From: Acidovorax sp. Leaf160
GTDB taxonomy: Bacteria; Pseudomonadota; Gammaproteobacteria; Burkholderiales; Burkholderiaceae_C
DNA: 64,000 bases
Assembly (NCBI RefSeq): GCF_001424265.1
Contig: NZ_LMOV01000023.1
Coordinates: 187,292 to 251,291, forward strand
Direction: 5' to 3'
The position numbers and the translations under genes were made by a program. Under the pieces are notes generated by a model, which was not told the DNA's origin, ran no database searches, and saw only the letters and a program-made list of their open reading frames with translations. The first letter of the stretch is position 1. Every line of letters starts with the position of its first letter. Positions 1 to 7,097 of the stretch are shown in pieces.

Positions 1-203
1 GTTTTAAAAAACTGGAACGCCTTGACGGTCTTCTTAGCCCCCGTCGTCGGCACAGGCGGCGCCGGCTTGGTGTTCTTGGCAGCAGGAACGTAGTACCGGA
101 GAGCATTTCCTTTGTTTAACGGCTTGAGGAGTGTCTTTTTCAACCTTGGTGATGCTGGAGGCACAATGAACCTTTTTCCAAGAGCGGGGACGTTCCAAAG
201 CAT
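1..203 (-). CDS. Unknown protein, N-terminal part, runs off the window
   Basis: An open frame starts at the ATG complementary to 201-203 and stays open to the left edge (67 codons visible). An in-frame stop (TAA) lies six codons before the ATG, with a TTG and a GGGGAG stretch in between, so the start is near 203. The visible part begins MLWNVPALGKRF and is rich in Lys and Pro (KNTKPAPPVPTT), with no domain I recognise. It points the same way as the two GTPase genes and begins about 195 bp after the second one ends, so it may be further cargo of the same element. Base composition is lower in GC than the chromosome to the right. Function unknown. Confidence 0.5.
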   Translation of the reverse strand, partial: MLWNVPALGKRFIVPPASPRLKKTLLKPLNKGNALRYYVPAAKNTKPAPPVPTTGAKKTVKAFQFFK

Positions 204-398
204 ACTCCCCAAAAATGATTAAAATCTAGCAGAAGCACTACGTGAACTCCAAAGCTGGTGCCCGTTCCCGCCTCCCGGCTCTCCTCAGGCGCGCTCAGTC
301 GGACTCATCGTCTCGGCAACTAGCTTCAGGACGAGATTTACAGAGAACTAGACCGAGCAGCCGCTTTATGCCAAATCCAATTACTTGGTCCAAGAAAG
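204..398. other. Gap between GTPase gene and unknown gene
   Basis: About 195 bp between the end of the LeoA-like gene and the start of the unknown gene at the left edge. I see no hairpin followed by a T-run and no tRNA. A short plus-strand open frame here (242-517) has no usable ribosome site and is mainly antisense to the GTPase gene, so I do not call it. Confidence 0.4.
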
Positions 399-2105
399 TC
401 ACCTCCAAGGTGTCTTCTCTCGAACCTCATTTAAGAAATCGGTCACGCTGTTTATGCGGTCCACCAGCCCCTGCTTCTCAAGAGACTGGCTCGCATCTCT
501 CTGAAGAATGGCGTTGAGCTCAACTTCTACTGAATCAATATGAACGTCGTACCCAGTCTTAAGGTACTCCGTGACGGCAGACTGAAGGTTTGATTTCGTA
601 GCCTCAGCATAGGCTAAGAAGCCATGGCGAATCTCTCGTCGTGCCTCGACCATCTTCCCTTCTGCGTTTACCTCCTGACGGTCAGAATAGAACTGCATTC
701 CTATGCCGGCGATGGCCATAACCGGACCTAAGAACTTCGCCCCCTTCCCGATGTAGTCGGCAATCTTTACTGCTTCCCAAGCTTTAAATTTGTAACCGAC
801 TAGCTCCCCAACTTTCTTAACGGTCTCGTGTAGCGCGCTGCCAGAGACGCCCTTTAGCCCTTCCTTGGCAGAGTTTCCGACAGCGCTCTTCGCTATAAGG
901 GCGAGACCCTTCTGCGCGTTCTCTGTGATGCTCTTCCCGAAAGCAGCATCGAAAGGCTTGTCGTTAACTGGACTGTGAGAGATAAGGCCTGAGTCCTTCA
1001 TGGAGGCATAGTTATCAGAATCAACCACACCCAAAGCCTCCATGACTCGCTTGGCCATAGGGGATTTAGCAAGCACTTCAAGATTATCTTCAAGGTCTTT
1101 CAAATCCGCCTGTAGCTGGTCCGAGATTGCAGTATTAGCGTCATCGCCAGCACGTTTGCAAGTTGCAGCCGCACTGGCCTGCGTGCGCTCGAAGTCGTCG
1201 GCGGAACCGCCGACGAGCGAGGCCAACGCGGACCCCTCTCGAATAATCTTGCTGTGCGTGGTTTCGATGATGGCCGTAGCGCTCTTTTCAAAGCTGCGAC
1301 GACTTTCTAGGAGTAGACGCTTTACTTGCCTCATCAATGAAATGGCGCCGCCTTCAAGGGGACTTGTTGGCTGCAATTTCTCAAGAGCGGTTTGTAGGTC
1401 CTCCAAAGCTCCCTGCAGCGGGGTTGTCAGGCGCGCGTAGAGACCACGTTCTGCGGAGAAGTTGTCAATAGCTGCCATCAGGCCGCTGCGATTTGAAAGC
1501 TCAAGCAGTTCCCATTTCTCCCCCTCATCGTCTTCGTCAAGAGCTTCGAAGTAGGACGCTGCGTCGGTGAAAATGATGGGAAAGCTTTCAGGAATAAGCG
1601 GCTGAAGAACCGAAGCGATACCATCGAGTTTGGTTTGTTTAGTGCCAGCATCGTTCTGAGACTTGTTAATAACAAGAAGAATCTCCTTCTCACGATGAAG
1701 TTCGAAGCACAACCTCTTAAACTCGACCTTGAGAACTTCGTCGAACAATTCATTAGTGATAACAAAGACGAGCAGGTCGGCTTTCGCAATCGCTGTGAAG
1801 GCCGCTTCATCATGTGCAACACTGTAGCCCGCTCGAATTCCGGGCGTATCTACGATATGAAGGCCCTTGTAGTTGTAGTCTCTGGAGCTATCTGTGGTAA
1901 CGTTAGCGCCGATGGCAATGCTTTCTATGCCAGTGAGCATCTTCACCAAGGATGACTTCCCGGCATTGTATTGCCCGACAAATGCAATCCTCAACTTCGA
2001 CTCTTCAGAGTTATTGCAAACGTAATTTGGGTCAACCTGAAGACGGCAAGCCTTTTCGAGCTCAGCGGCTTTAGCCTTGAGTTGGTTGTAGATGAAGTCC
2101 TGCAT
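399..2105 (-). CDS. leoA: Dynamin-like GTPase, LeoA-like (Eleos defence pair)
   Basis: 568-residue large GTPase. Visible motifs: P-loop GQYNAGKSS (residues 44-52), G3 DTPG (86-89), G4 NKSQND (147-152), then a long helical region and, near residues 440-480, YKFKAWEAVKIADYIGKG followed by a hydrophobic LGPVMAIAGIG stretch. I recall the enterotoxigenic E. coli dynamin LeoA, of similar size, having a very similar 'YKFKPWEA...GPVGAA' block before its C-terminus; this is from memory, not an alignment. The start has a good ribosome site (AAGGGAGA) and lies inside the end of the upstream GTPase gene (35-bp overlap), so the two are translationally linked. LeoA acts with LeoBC at membranes; the pair is described as the Eleos anti-phage system. 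The GTPase call is firm, the Leo assignment moderate, defence activity here is inferred. Confidence 0.8.
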   Translation of the reverse strand: MQDFIYNQLKAKAAELEKACRLQVDPNYVCNNSEESKLRIAFVGQYNAGKSSLVKMLTGIESIAIGANVTTDSSRDYNYKGLHIVDTPGIRAGYSVAHDEAAFTAIAKADLLVFVITNELFDEVLKVEFKRLCFELHREKEILLVINKSQNDAGTKQTKLDGIASVLQPLIPESFPIIFTDAASYFEALDEDDEGEKWELLELSNRSGLMAAIDNFSAERGLYARLTTPLQGALEDLQTALEKLQPTSPLEGGAISLMRQVKRLLLESRRSFEKSATAIIETTHSKIIREGSALASLVGGSADDFERTQASAAATCKRAGDDANTAISDQLQADLKDLEDNLEVLAKSPMAKRVMEALGVVDSDNYASMKDSGLISHSPVNDKPFDAAFGKSITENAQKGLALIAKSAVGNSAKEGLKGVSGSALHETVKKVGELVGYKFKAWEAVKIADYIGKGAKFLGPVMAIAGIGMQFYSDRQEVNAEGKMVEARREIRHGFLAYAEATKSNLQSAVTEYLKTGYDVHIDSVEVELNAILQRDASQSLEKQGLVDRINSVTDFLNEVREKTPWR

Positions 2106-4206
2106 GCGTATCTCCCTTGATTGCCTGAATCTTTAATTGACAAGCGGTGAGTGCTGCGGCGAGACGAATCCGTCGACCGCGGTTTCCTGTGATTTTTCCA
2201 ATGTTCGCAGCGGGGGCGTAGAGCACCGCCTCCTTGATACTCTTGACTTCGACGTATTGAACGAGCCCCCGAAACAAATACATTAAAACGTCTTGCTTCG
2301 AAGTTTCCTGGATTACCTCAATGCGCTCGTTCAAGACTGAGCCCATCCGCCTAAGCAACTCAACGTCCCGGAAGCGCTCGGTCGTGAGTAAGTAGCTTGC
2401 ATAGCCCGGCGTTCGAACGAGCCTGCGAGCCGGCGGAAGTGAGTTGTTCCGCCCCGATATCACCGTCGCAACACGCTGTAGCAAGCGAAGGTTAATATCC
2501 GCTTGAACTTCATCGATTTGATACTGAGCTTCTTCAAGCGCATTTTCGAATTCTCGAATTCCCTCTAAAATGGCATTTAGCCGACGCTCCGCAAATCCGA
2601 CCATGCCATCTAGAAGGTCCGATAGAATCCATGCGGATAGGGCCTTTCGGCACCCTTTCTTCGTCTCCTCCACGCTCTCACGAAGTCGTTCCTCCATCTT
2701 CCGTTTAGCTGCACTTAGCTTTGAAGTTCTACTATCCGAAAGGTAGCCAAAAAAAGAGAACGCAAGTGAAATGCCTGCGGCAGCCCACCCGATAGGGTTC
2801 CACGACATGGCGAAAGCAATAGCGCCAAGCCCACCAACGATTGCCGAAGTCCAGCCGTTTATGCGCTTGTAGTCCCACTCATCGAAGCCCTTCACCTCCG
2901 GGGAATTTTCATGAGATGCAGAAAATTCCAAACCTTCATGCATCTCGTCAGAGAAACTCTGGAGTCCCTCCTTCACTTCCATAGCCAAAGATTGAGCCGT
3001 AGCCTCGATTCTCTTTTGTACATTGAGCCGATTGACATGCACCTTCCATAGGTCAGCAACATCGCTTCTTTCAGCATTCGCATCTACGAAGTCAGGAATC
3101 GAATCTTCAAGCTCCTTGTAAATTGCGTCTACGGATGCTCGAACCTTTTTCGGGGCCGAGGTTGATAGCTGCCTGCGCCACGTAGCGATTCGCTCTGCAC
3201 CCGATTCACATTCGGGTTTCAGCTTTTCAAGCCTGTCGCGCTGAGCGGTGAAGAGTGCTAGCTGTTGGACCACGTGCAGCAAGGCTGAGTCCAAGAAGCT
3301 TTGTATGCGCCGAATCGGTCCATTTGCCTGGACATCTTGGCAGATGGTGCCGAGTAGCTGGTCAAGCCTTCCGAGTTCTCGGAGCTCCTCAGACTCAAGG
3401 CCTGAGGCTTGCGTGCCGAGAAACGCGGCTTGGGCATGAATTGGGATGACACGTACTTGCGAAGGGTTTAGGCCCGCCTCCCCCGCCAAGAACCGAAGTC
3501 GCTCCTCATGTCCTTGAATCTCGTCAGGCTTGTAAATGACCTTTTCTGGCGACCTCAACGCGCGGCGGCGATTCCCTTCGCTTTCCAGGTTCTTCTTCAT
3601 ATTCAGCACGAAGATAAGCGGCGTATTCCGCTCCGCTATGTGCTTCAGCTCGTTAAATGCACACTCCTGGATGCTGTCACTGCTCAGAAGAAAAAGAACA
3701 AGGTCAACTCGCTCAAGCGTCTCTCTTGCCTTTTTGGTGTCCTCGTCACCTTCAACGGCTCCGAACCCGGGTGTGTCTACGACCCTAAGCTCGTTCCACT
3801 CGTAGTGTTTGACATCAAGTGTTGTCCGTTGCGCGCCCGTGCCGATGGTGGAGCCATCGCCGCCAGTCAGAGCCTCGCGAAGGGTGCTCTTTCCTGACAT
3901 TGTCCGACCGAACAACATCACATTGAAGTAGTCGTTCTGTTCAACTTTTGCTTGTAGATTTATAAGCCGTGCCGCACGCATGGTGGTATACGAGCTCTTC
4001 AGCGTGTCTTGTAGCTGCGCGAGGCTTGCGCTAGCCCCGGCATTGCCCTCCTTGGGAACTCGCTTGACGACTGTGGCATAGGCGTGTTCTAGCCTCTCTA
4101 CCACCTTATCGCAGCCTCTGAAGGCATGCGTGACAAACTGATGCTCTAGGCGGGCAATCTCTCTACAGCGCTCCAATGAAGCAAGGTACTTCTTAAAGTT
4201 CGACAT
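2071..4206 (-). CDS. leoBC: Dynamin-like GTPase with membrane segment, LeoBC-like
   Basis: 711-residue GTPase, first gene of the pair. Visible: P-loop GRTMSGKS (residues 100-107), conserved Thr near 128, G3 DTPGFG (144-149), and a weak G4 at LNMKKN (201-206) in place of the usual N/TKxD. A central helical region leads to a hydrophobic double segment at about 452-490 (SAIVGGLGAIAFAM, WAAAGISLAFSFFGYL) able to insert in a membrane, then coiled-coil-like helices to the C-terminus. This is the layout of bacterial dynamins. Its size, order before a LeoA-like gene and 35-bp overlap with it fit LeoBC of the Eleos system. The start ATG sits next to an AGGGA. Low GC compared with the chromosome to the right indicates transfer. 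Confidence 0.8.
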   Translation of the reverse strand: MSNFKKYLASLERCREIARLEHQFVTHAFRGCDKVVERLEHAYATVVKRVPKEGNAGASASLAQLQDTLKSSYTTMRAARLINLQAKVEQNDYFNVMLFGRTMSGKSTLREALTGGDGSTIGTGAQRTTLDVKHYEWNELRVVDTPGFGAVEGDEDTKKARETLERVDLVLFLLSSDSIQECAFNELKHIAERNTPLIFVLNMKKNLESEGNRRRALRSPEKVIYKPDEIQGHEERLRFLAGEAGLNPSQVRVIPIHAQAAFLGTQASGLESEELRELGRLDQLLGTICQDVQANGPIRRIQSFLDSALLHVVQQLALFTAQRDRLEKLKPECESGAERIATWRRQLSTSAPKKVRASVDAIYKELEDSIPDFVDANAERSDVADLWKVHVNRLNVQKRIEATAQSLAMEVKEGLQSFSDEMHEGLEFSASHENSPEVKGFDEWDYKRINGWTSAIVGGLGAIAFAMSWNPIGWAAAGISLAFSFFGYLSDSRTSKLSAAKRKMEERLRESVEETKKGCRKALSAWILSDLLDGMVGFAERRLNAILEGIREFENALEEAQYQIDEVQADINLRLLQRVATVISGRNNSLPPARRLVRTPGYASYLLTTERFRDVELLRRMGSVLNERIEVIQETSKQDVLMYLFRGLVQYVEVKSIKEAVLYAPAANIGKITGNRGRRIRLAAALTACQLKIQAIKGDTHAGLHLQPTQG

Positions 4207-4443
4207 TTCCCTGGTCGTTGTAGTTATCTGGACACCTTAGCAGGCTGACTTCTTCTTTGGAAGAATAGCCCACGTTGGCTGCTCTTATGGTCAATACAAT
4301 GCTACTTAGCCAGCTTCGCTCACGCCATCGCCCGTTGTAGGCAACCGCTGTTGAGCGTGAGCTGTTGACTATTGTCCGCACCCGTGTAACGGTTATCCGC
4401 CGAATACCTAGCCTATCCAAGTAGCCGACAAGTCGCCGCTAGC

Positions 4444-4462
4444 GTAGAACTCCTTTGTAAAT
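4444..4462. repeat. TnsB-like end repeat, copy 3 (inner)
   Basis: Plus strand GTAGAACTCCTTTGTAAA: matches copies 1 and 2 in GTAGAACT-N3/4-TTGT. About 46 bp from copy 2. Least conserved of the three. Confidence 0.5.
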
Positions 4463-4489
4463 TCTGCGGAGGCAGGACCACGCACCAAA

Positions 4490-4506
4490 GTAGAACTAAT
4501 TGTCAG
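4490..4506. repeat. TnsB-like end repeat, copy 2
   Basis: Plus strand GTAGAACTAATTGTCAG, which shares GTAGAACT-N-ATTGTC with copy 1 at 4548-4564. The start-to-start distance is 58 bp. Confidence 0.55.
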
Positions 4507-5462
4507 GCAGCCAGCGCCAAAAAGCAGGCTCTAGAGAGAAGCTCCGAGTAGAACTTGATTGTCGGTCTCCACCGGTCGATGGCGCGCTGGTCGCCCGTGA
4601 CCAGCGCGGCCACCACGCCGGCCGCACGCTGGGCGGCGCGGTCCGCGTCGCCTGTCTGCGAGGCTGCTGCCGCAGGGCCGGCCAGACGCTGCAGGATGGC
4701 GTCGCGCACCCGCTGGCGGGCCTGCTCGACGGGATGGCGGGCGGTGGCTGCCAGCAGCCGCGGCGGTGCGTCGCGCGGGCCGGCGCGCACATAGCCTGTG
4801 GCCTGCACGCCCTGCTCCCAGAGCGTCAGTTCGTAGTCGAAGCCGTGCGGGTTGCGCGCACCGTGCGGCGCCTTCAGGCGCACGGTCAGCTCCCAGCGTT
4901 CGCCCGCACGCACCGTGGGCGGCGGCGGCCTCTGCAGCTCCGCCACGGCCCCGGCCAGCGAGCCGGCACCCCCGTCCCGCATGAACGGGCCGAAGTACCA
5001 GGAGACGTCGATCCGCTCCGGCACCCGCACCGCAGCGCCGTTCAGCTGGGCGGACTCGACTTCGAGCGGCAGGCGCAGCGCACCTTCGAGCGGCTGGGGC
5101 ATGGCCGCCACCAGGGCCGTGATGCGCACGTCACGACCTTCCAGCGCCGGGTCCAGCGCGTGCGCCAGGAACCCGCCCGCGCGCAGGCCGCAGAGGGCGA
5201 ACACCAGGCCGGCACCGAGCACCAGCGCCCCGGCATGCCGCAGCCCATGGGCGCGCCGCCGCCCGCCGAGCACACCGCCCGCCAGCAGCGATCCGGCCGC
5301 CAGGGCCGCATAGCCCCAGGCAGGCCACAACGCGGTCTGCTGCAGCTGCAAGGCCGTGCCCGCGATGACACCCAGCAGCAGCGAGGGCAGCAGCCAGGGC
5401 GCCCGCCCGGCCGATGGAACGGGGGGGCGAACGCTGGCATGCACGGGACCATGGGCGGGCAT
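4503..5462 (-). pseudogene. comEC: comEC 5' fragment, truncated by the inserted element
   Basis: N-terminal part of the ComEC/Rec2 DNA-uptake channel. Residues 1-120 hold several hydrophobic helices (LLPSLLLGVIAGTALQL, ALVLGAGLVFALCGL), followed by the DUF4131-type region (FYFG-like VSWYFGPF, GERWELTVRLKAPHGARNPHGFDYE) and ALVTGDQRAIDR. In intact homologues this is followed by the competence-domain helices (ADWDVFRATGVAHLMSISG-like). Here the frame instead runs into WRPTIKFYSELLSRACF and stops, which is translated transposon end. About 297 native codons remain of a usual 750-850. The rest of the gene should lie on the far side of the element, outside the window. The start at 5462 is the most plausible ATG but is not backed by a strong ribosome site. 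Confidence 0.85.
4548..4564. repeat. TnsB-like end repeat, copy 1 (outermost)
   Basis: Plus strand GTAGAACTTGATTGTCG, eight bases from the proposed element tip at 4571. On the minus strand it reads GACAATCAAGTTCTAC, resembling the outer TnsB site of Tn7 (GACAATAAAGT...) as I remember it. Confidence 0.55.
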
Positions 5463-5569
5463 GCCAGCATGCTAAGGCAGCACCTGCCGATGCCGGACCG
5501 CCGGCCTGGCTATGTAACACTTGCGCAGGTTCCGCATTCAACCCATCTGCCCTCACCGAAAGGACTGCC

Positions 5570-6028
5570 ATGAGCGTTTACGACAAGCTGAAAGAACTCC
5601 AGATCACCCTGCCGCCGGTCTCCGTGCCCGCGGCCGCCTATGTGCCCTATGTGCAGACCGGCAACCTGGTCTTCCTGTCCGGCCACATCGCCCGCAAGGA
5701 CGGCAAGCCCTGGGCCGCGCAGTTCGGCCGCGACATCGCCACCGAGGAAGGCAAGGCAGCCGCACGGGCGGTGGCCATCGATCTGCTGGGCACGCTGCAT
5801 GCCGCCACCGGGGGCGACCTGAACCGCGTGGCACGCATCGTGAAGGTGATGAGCCTGGTCAATTCCACCGGCGACTTCACCGAACAGCATCTGGTCACCA
5901 ATGGCGCCAGCGAATTGCTGGGCCAGGTGTTCGGCGACAAGGGCGTGCACGCCCGCAGCGCCTTCGGCGTGGCGCAGATCCCGATGGGCGCCTGCGTCGA
6001 GATCGAACTGATCGCCGAGCTGGCCTGA
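5570..6028 (+). CDS. RidA family enamine/imine deaminase-like protein
   Basis: 152 residues, YjgF/YER057c/UK114 family. The N-terminal part (LVFLSGHIARKDG, about residues 30-42) and the C-terminal VHARSAFGVAQIPMGACVEIE with its conserved Arg are the family hallmarks. RidA proteins form trimers and hydrolyse reactive 2-aminoacrylate-type enamines made by PLP enzymes. This one belongs to the longer, about 150-residue branch, whose substrates are less well known, so no gene symbol is given. The ATG at 5570 is preceded by GAAAGGA; longer in-frame starts upstream run into the divergent comEC region. The PLP-salvage kinase pdxY follows 43 bp downstream on the same strand, a fitting partner for a protein that guards PLP enzymes. 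Confidence 0.85.
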   Translation: MSVYDKLKELQITLPPVSVPAAAYVPYVQTGNLVFLSGHIARKDGKPWAAQFGRDIATEEGKAAARAVAIDLLGTLHAATGGDLNRVARIVKVMSLVNSTGDFTEQHLVTNGASELLGQVFGDKGVHARSAFGVAQIPMGACVEIELIAELA

Positions 6029-6071
6029 GGGCCCGCCGAACGCCGGACCCCGGACGCCTACGCCCACGCCC

Positions 6072-6959
6072 ATGACTGCGCCCTCCACCGAAACTCCCCT
6101 GGTCCTGTCCATCCAGTCGCACGTCGCCTTCGGGCACGTGGGCAACGACGCGGCCATGCTGCCGCTGCAGCTGCTGGGCATCCAGCCGGTGGCGGTGCAC
6201 ACGGTGCAGTTCTCGAACCATACGGGCTATGGCGAGTTCAAGGGCCAGGTGTTCACCCCCGCGCACATCGCCGACGTGCTGGACGGGCTGCGCGCGCGCG
6301 GCGTGCTGGCGCGCTGCACGGCGGTGCTGTCCGGCTACCTGGGCGATGCCGGCGTGGGCGAGGCGATCCTGGCGGCGGTGCAGGAAATTCGCGCCGCCCG
6401 ACCCGGGCTGCACTACCTGTGCGACCCGGTGATGGGCGACGTGGGCCGGGGCCTGTTCGTTCGCCCCGGCATTCCCGAGTTCCTGCGGCGGCGGGCACTC
6501 GCCCAGGCCAGCATCATCACGCCCAATCACTACGAATTCGAACTGCTGCACGGCGCGCCGCTGGCGTCGGTGCCGGAGGCCATCGCCGCCGCCCGCAGCC
6601 TGCTGGGCGCTGCGCCCGGCACGGGCCCCTCGCTGGTCGTGGTGACCAGCCTGCGCACGCCGGACCTGCCGGCCGATCGCCTGGCCACGCTGGCCGTCAC
6701 CGCCGATGCGGCCTGGCTGGTGAAGACGCCATACGTCGATCTGCAGCCGCTGCCCAACGGCATGGGCGACGTGTTTTCCGCCGTGCTGCTGGGCCACCTG
6801 CTGCGCGGAAAGCCAACGCCGGACGCAGTGGCGGGCGCAGTGAGCAGCCTCTACGCACTGGTGTCGCGCACTTCCCCGGGCCAGCGCGACCTGCCGCTGG
6901 TGGCCTGCCAGGCGCAGATCGCAGCGCCGGTGGACAGATTCAGCGCCGAGGCGGTGTAG
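6072..6959 (+). CDS. pdxY: Pyridoxal kinase PdxY
   Basis: 295 residues, the full length of the PfkB/ribokinase-fold PdxY family. It phosphorylates pyridoxal to PLP with ATP in the salvage pathway. Visible are the N-terminal VLSIQSHVAFGHVGNDAA, the substrate-side NHTGYGEFKGQ, the mid-protein ITPNHYEFELL (about 151-161) and the anion-hole/catalytic NGMGDVFSAVLLGH (about 234-247) holding the base Asp. It lies 43 bp after the RidA gene on the same strand and may be cotranscribed with it. No clear terminator follows before the convergent chemoreceptor gene. Confidence 0.93.
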   Translation: MTAPSTETPLVLSIQSHVAFGHVGNDAAMLPLQLLGIQPVAVHTVQFSNHTGYGEFKGQVFTPAHIADVLDGLRARGVLARCTAVLSGYLGDAGVGEAILAAVQEIRAARPGLHYLCDPVMGDVGRGLFVRPGIPEFLRRRALAQASIITPNHYEFELLHGAPLASVPEAIAAARSLLGAAPGTGPSLVVVTSLRTPDLPADRLATLAVTADAAWLVKTPYVDLQPLPNGMGDVFSAVLLGHLLRGKPTPDAVAGAVSSLYALVSRTSPGQRDLPLVACQAQIAAPVDRFSAEAV

Positions 6960-7097
6960 CGGGCAGCGCACGGGCGCAGCGGGGCACGGCGGGCAGTCCC
7001 GGCATGCGCGGGCGCCGGCCGACGCACCGCCCGTGCATGCAGTCGCCAGTGCGGCCCACGGTCCCCTGCCCTTCGGGCCGTCACGTCCCGCGTTGCG

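Larger units (their letters stand above)
4207..4571. mobile_element. Terminal region of a Tn7-like element inserted in comEC
   Basis: Non-coding 365 bp between the GTPase operon and the comEC fragment. Read on the minus strand from comEC inward, sequence begins TGGAGACC then GACAATCAAGTTCTACT, and further copies of the GACAAT/AGTTCTAC motif follow (separate entries). Tn7 ends likewise have 8 bp, then GACAAT, then repeated 22-bp TnsB sites. The proposed outer end is base 4571; the 5 bp beyond (4572-4576, CCGGT) would be one copy of the target duplication. The other end and any tnsABC/tniQ genes lie outside the window, so the family is inferred from end structure only. The terminal trinucleotide is TGG here, not the usual TGT, which is a reason for caution. 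Confidence 0.55.

Noticed and set aside
242-517. Plus-strand open frame near the left edge
   Set aside because: No ribosome site, mostly antisense to the LeoA-like gene, and composition unlike a coding frame.
4193-4420. 75-codon minus-strand frame ahead of the LeoBC-like gene
   Set aside because: Lies in the transposon end region, Arg/Ser-rich, no ribosome site; it would also overlap the LeoBC start.
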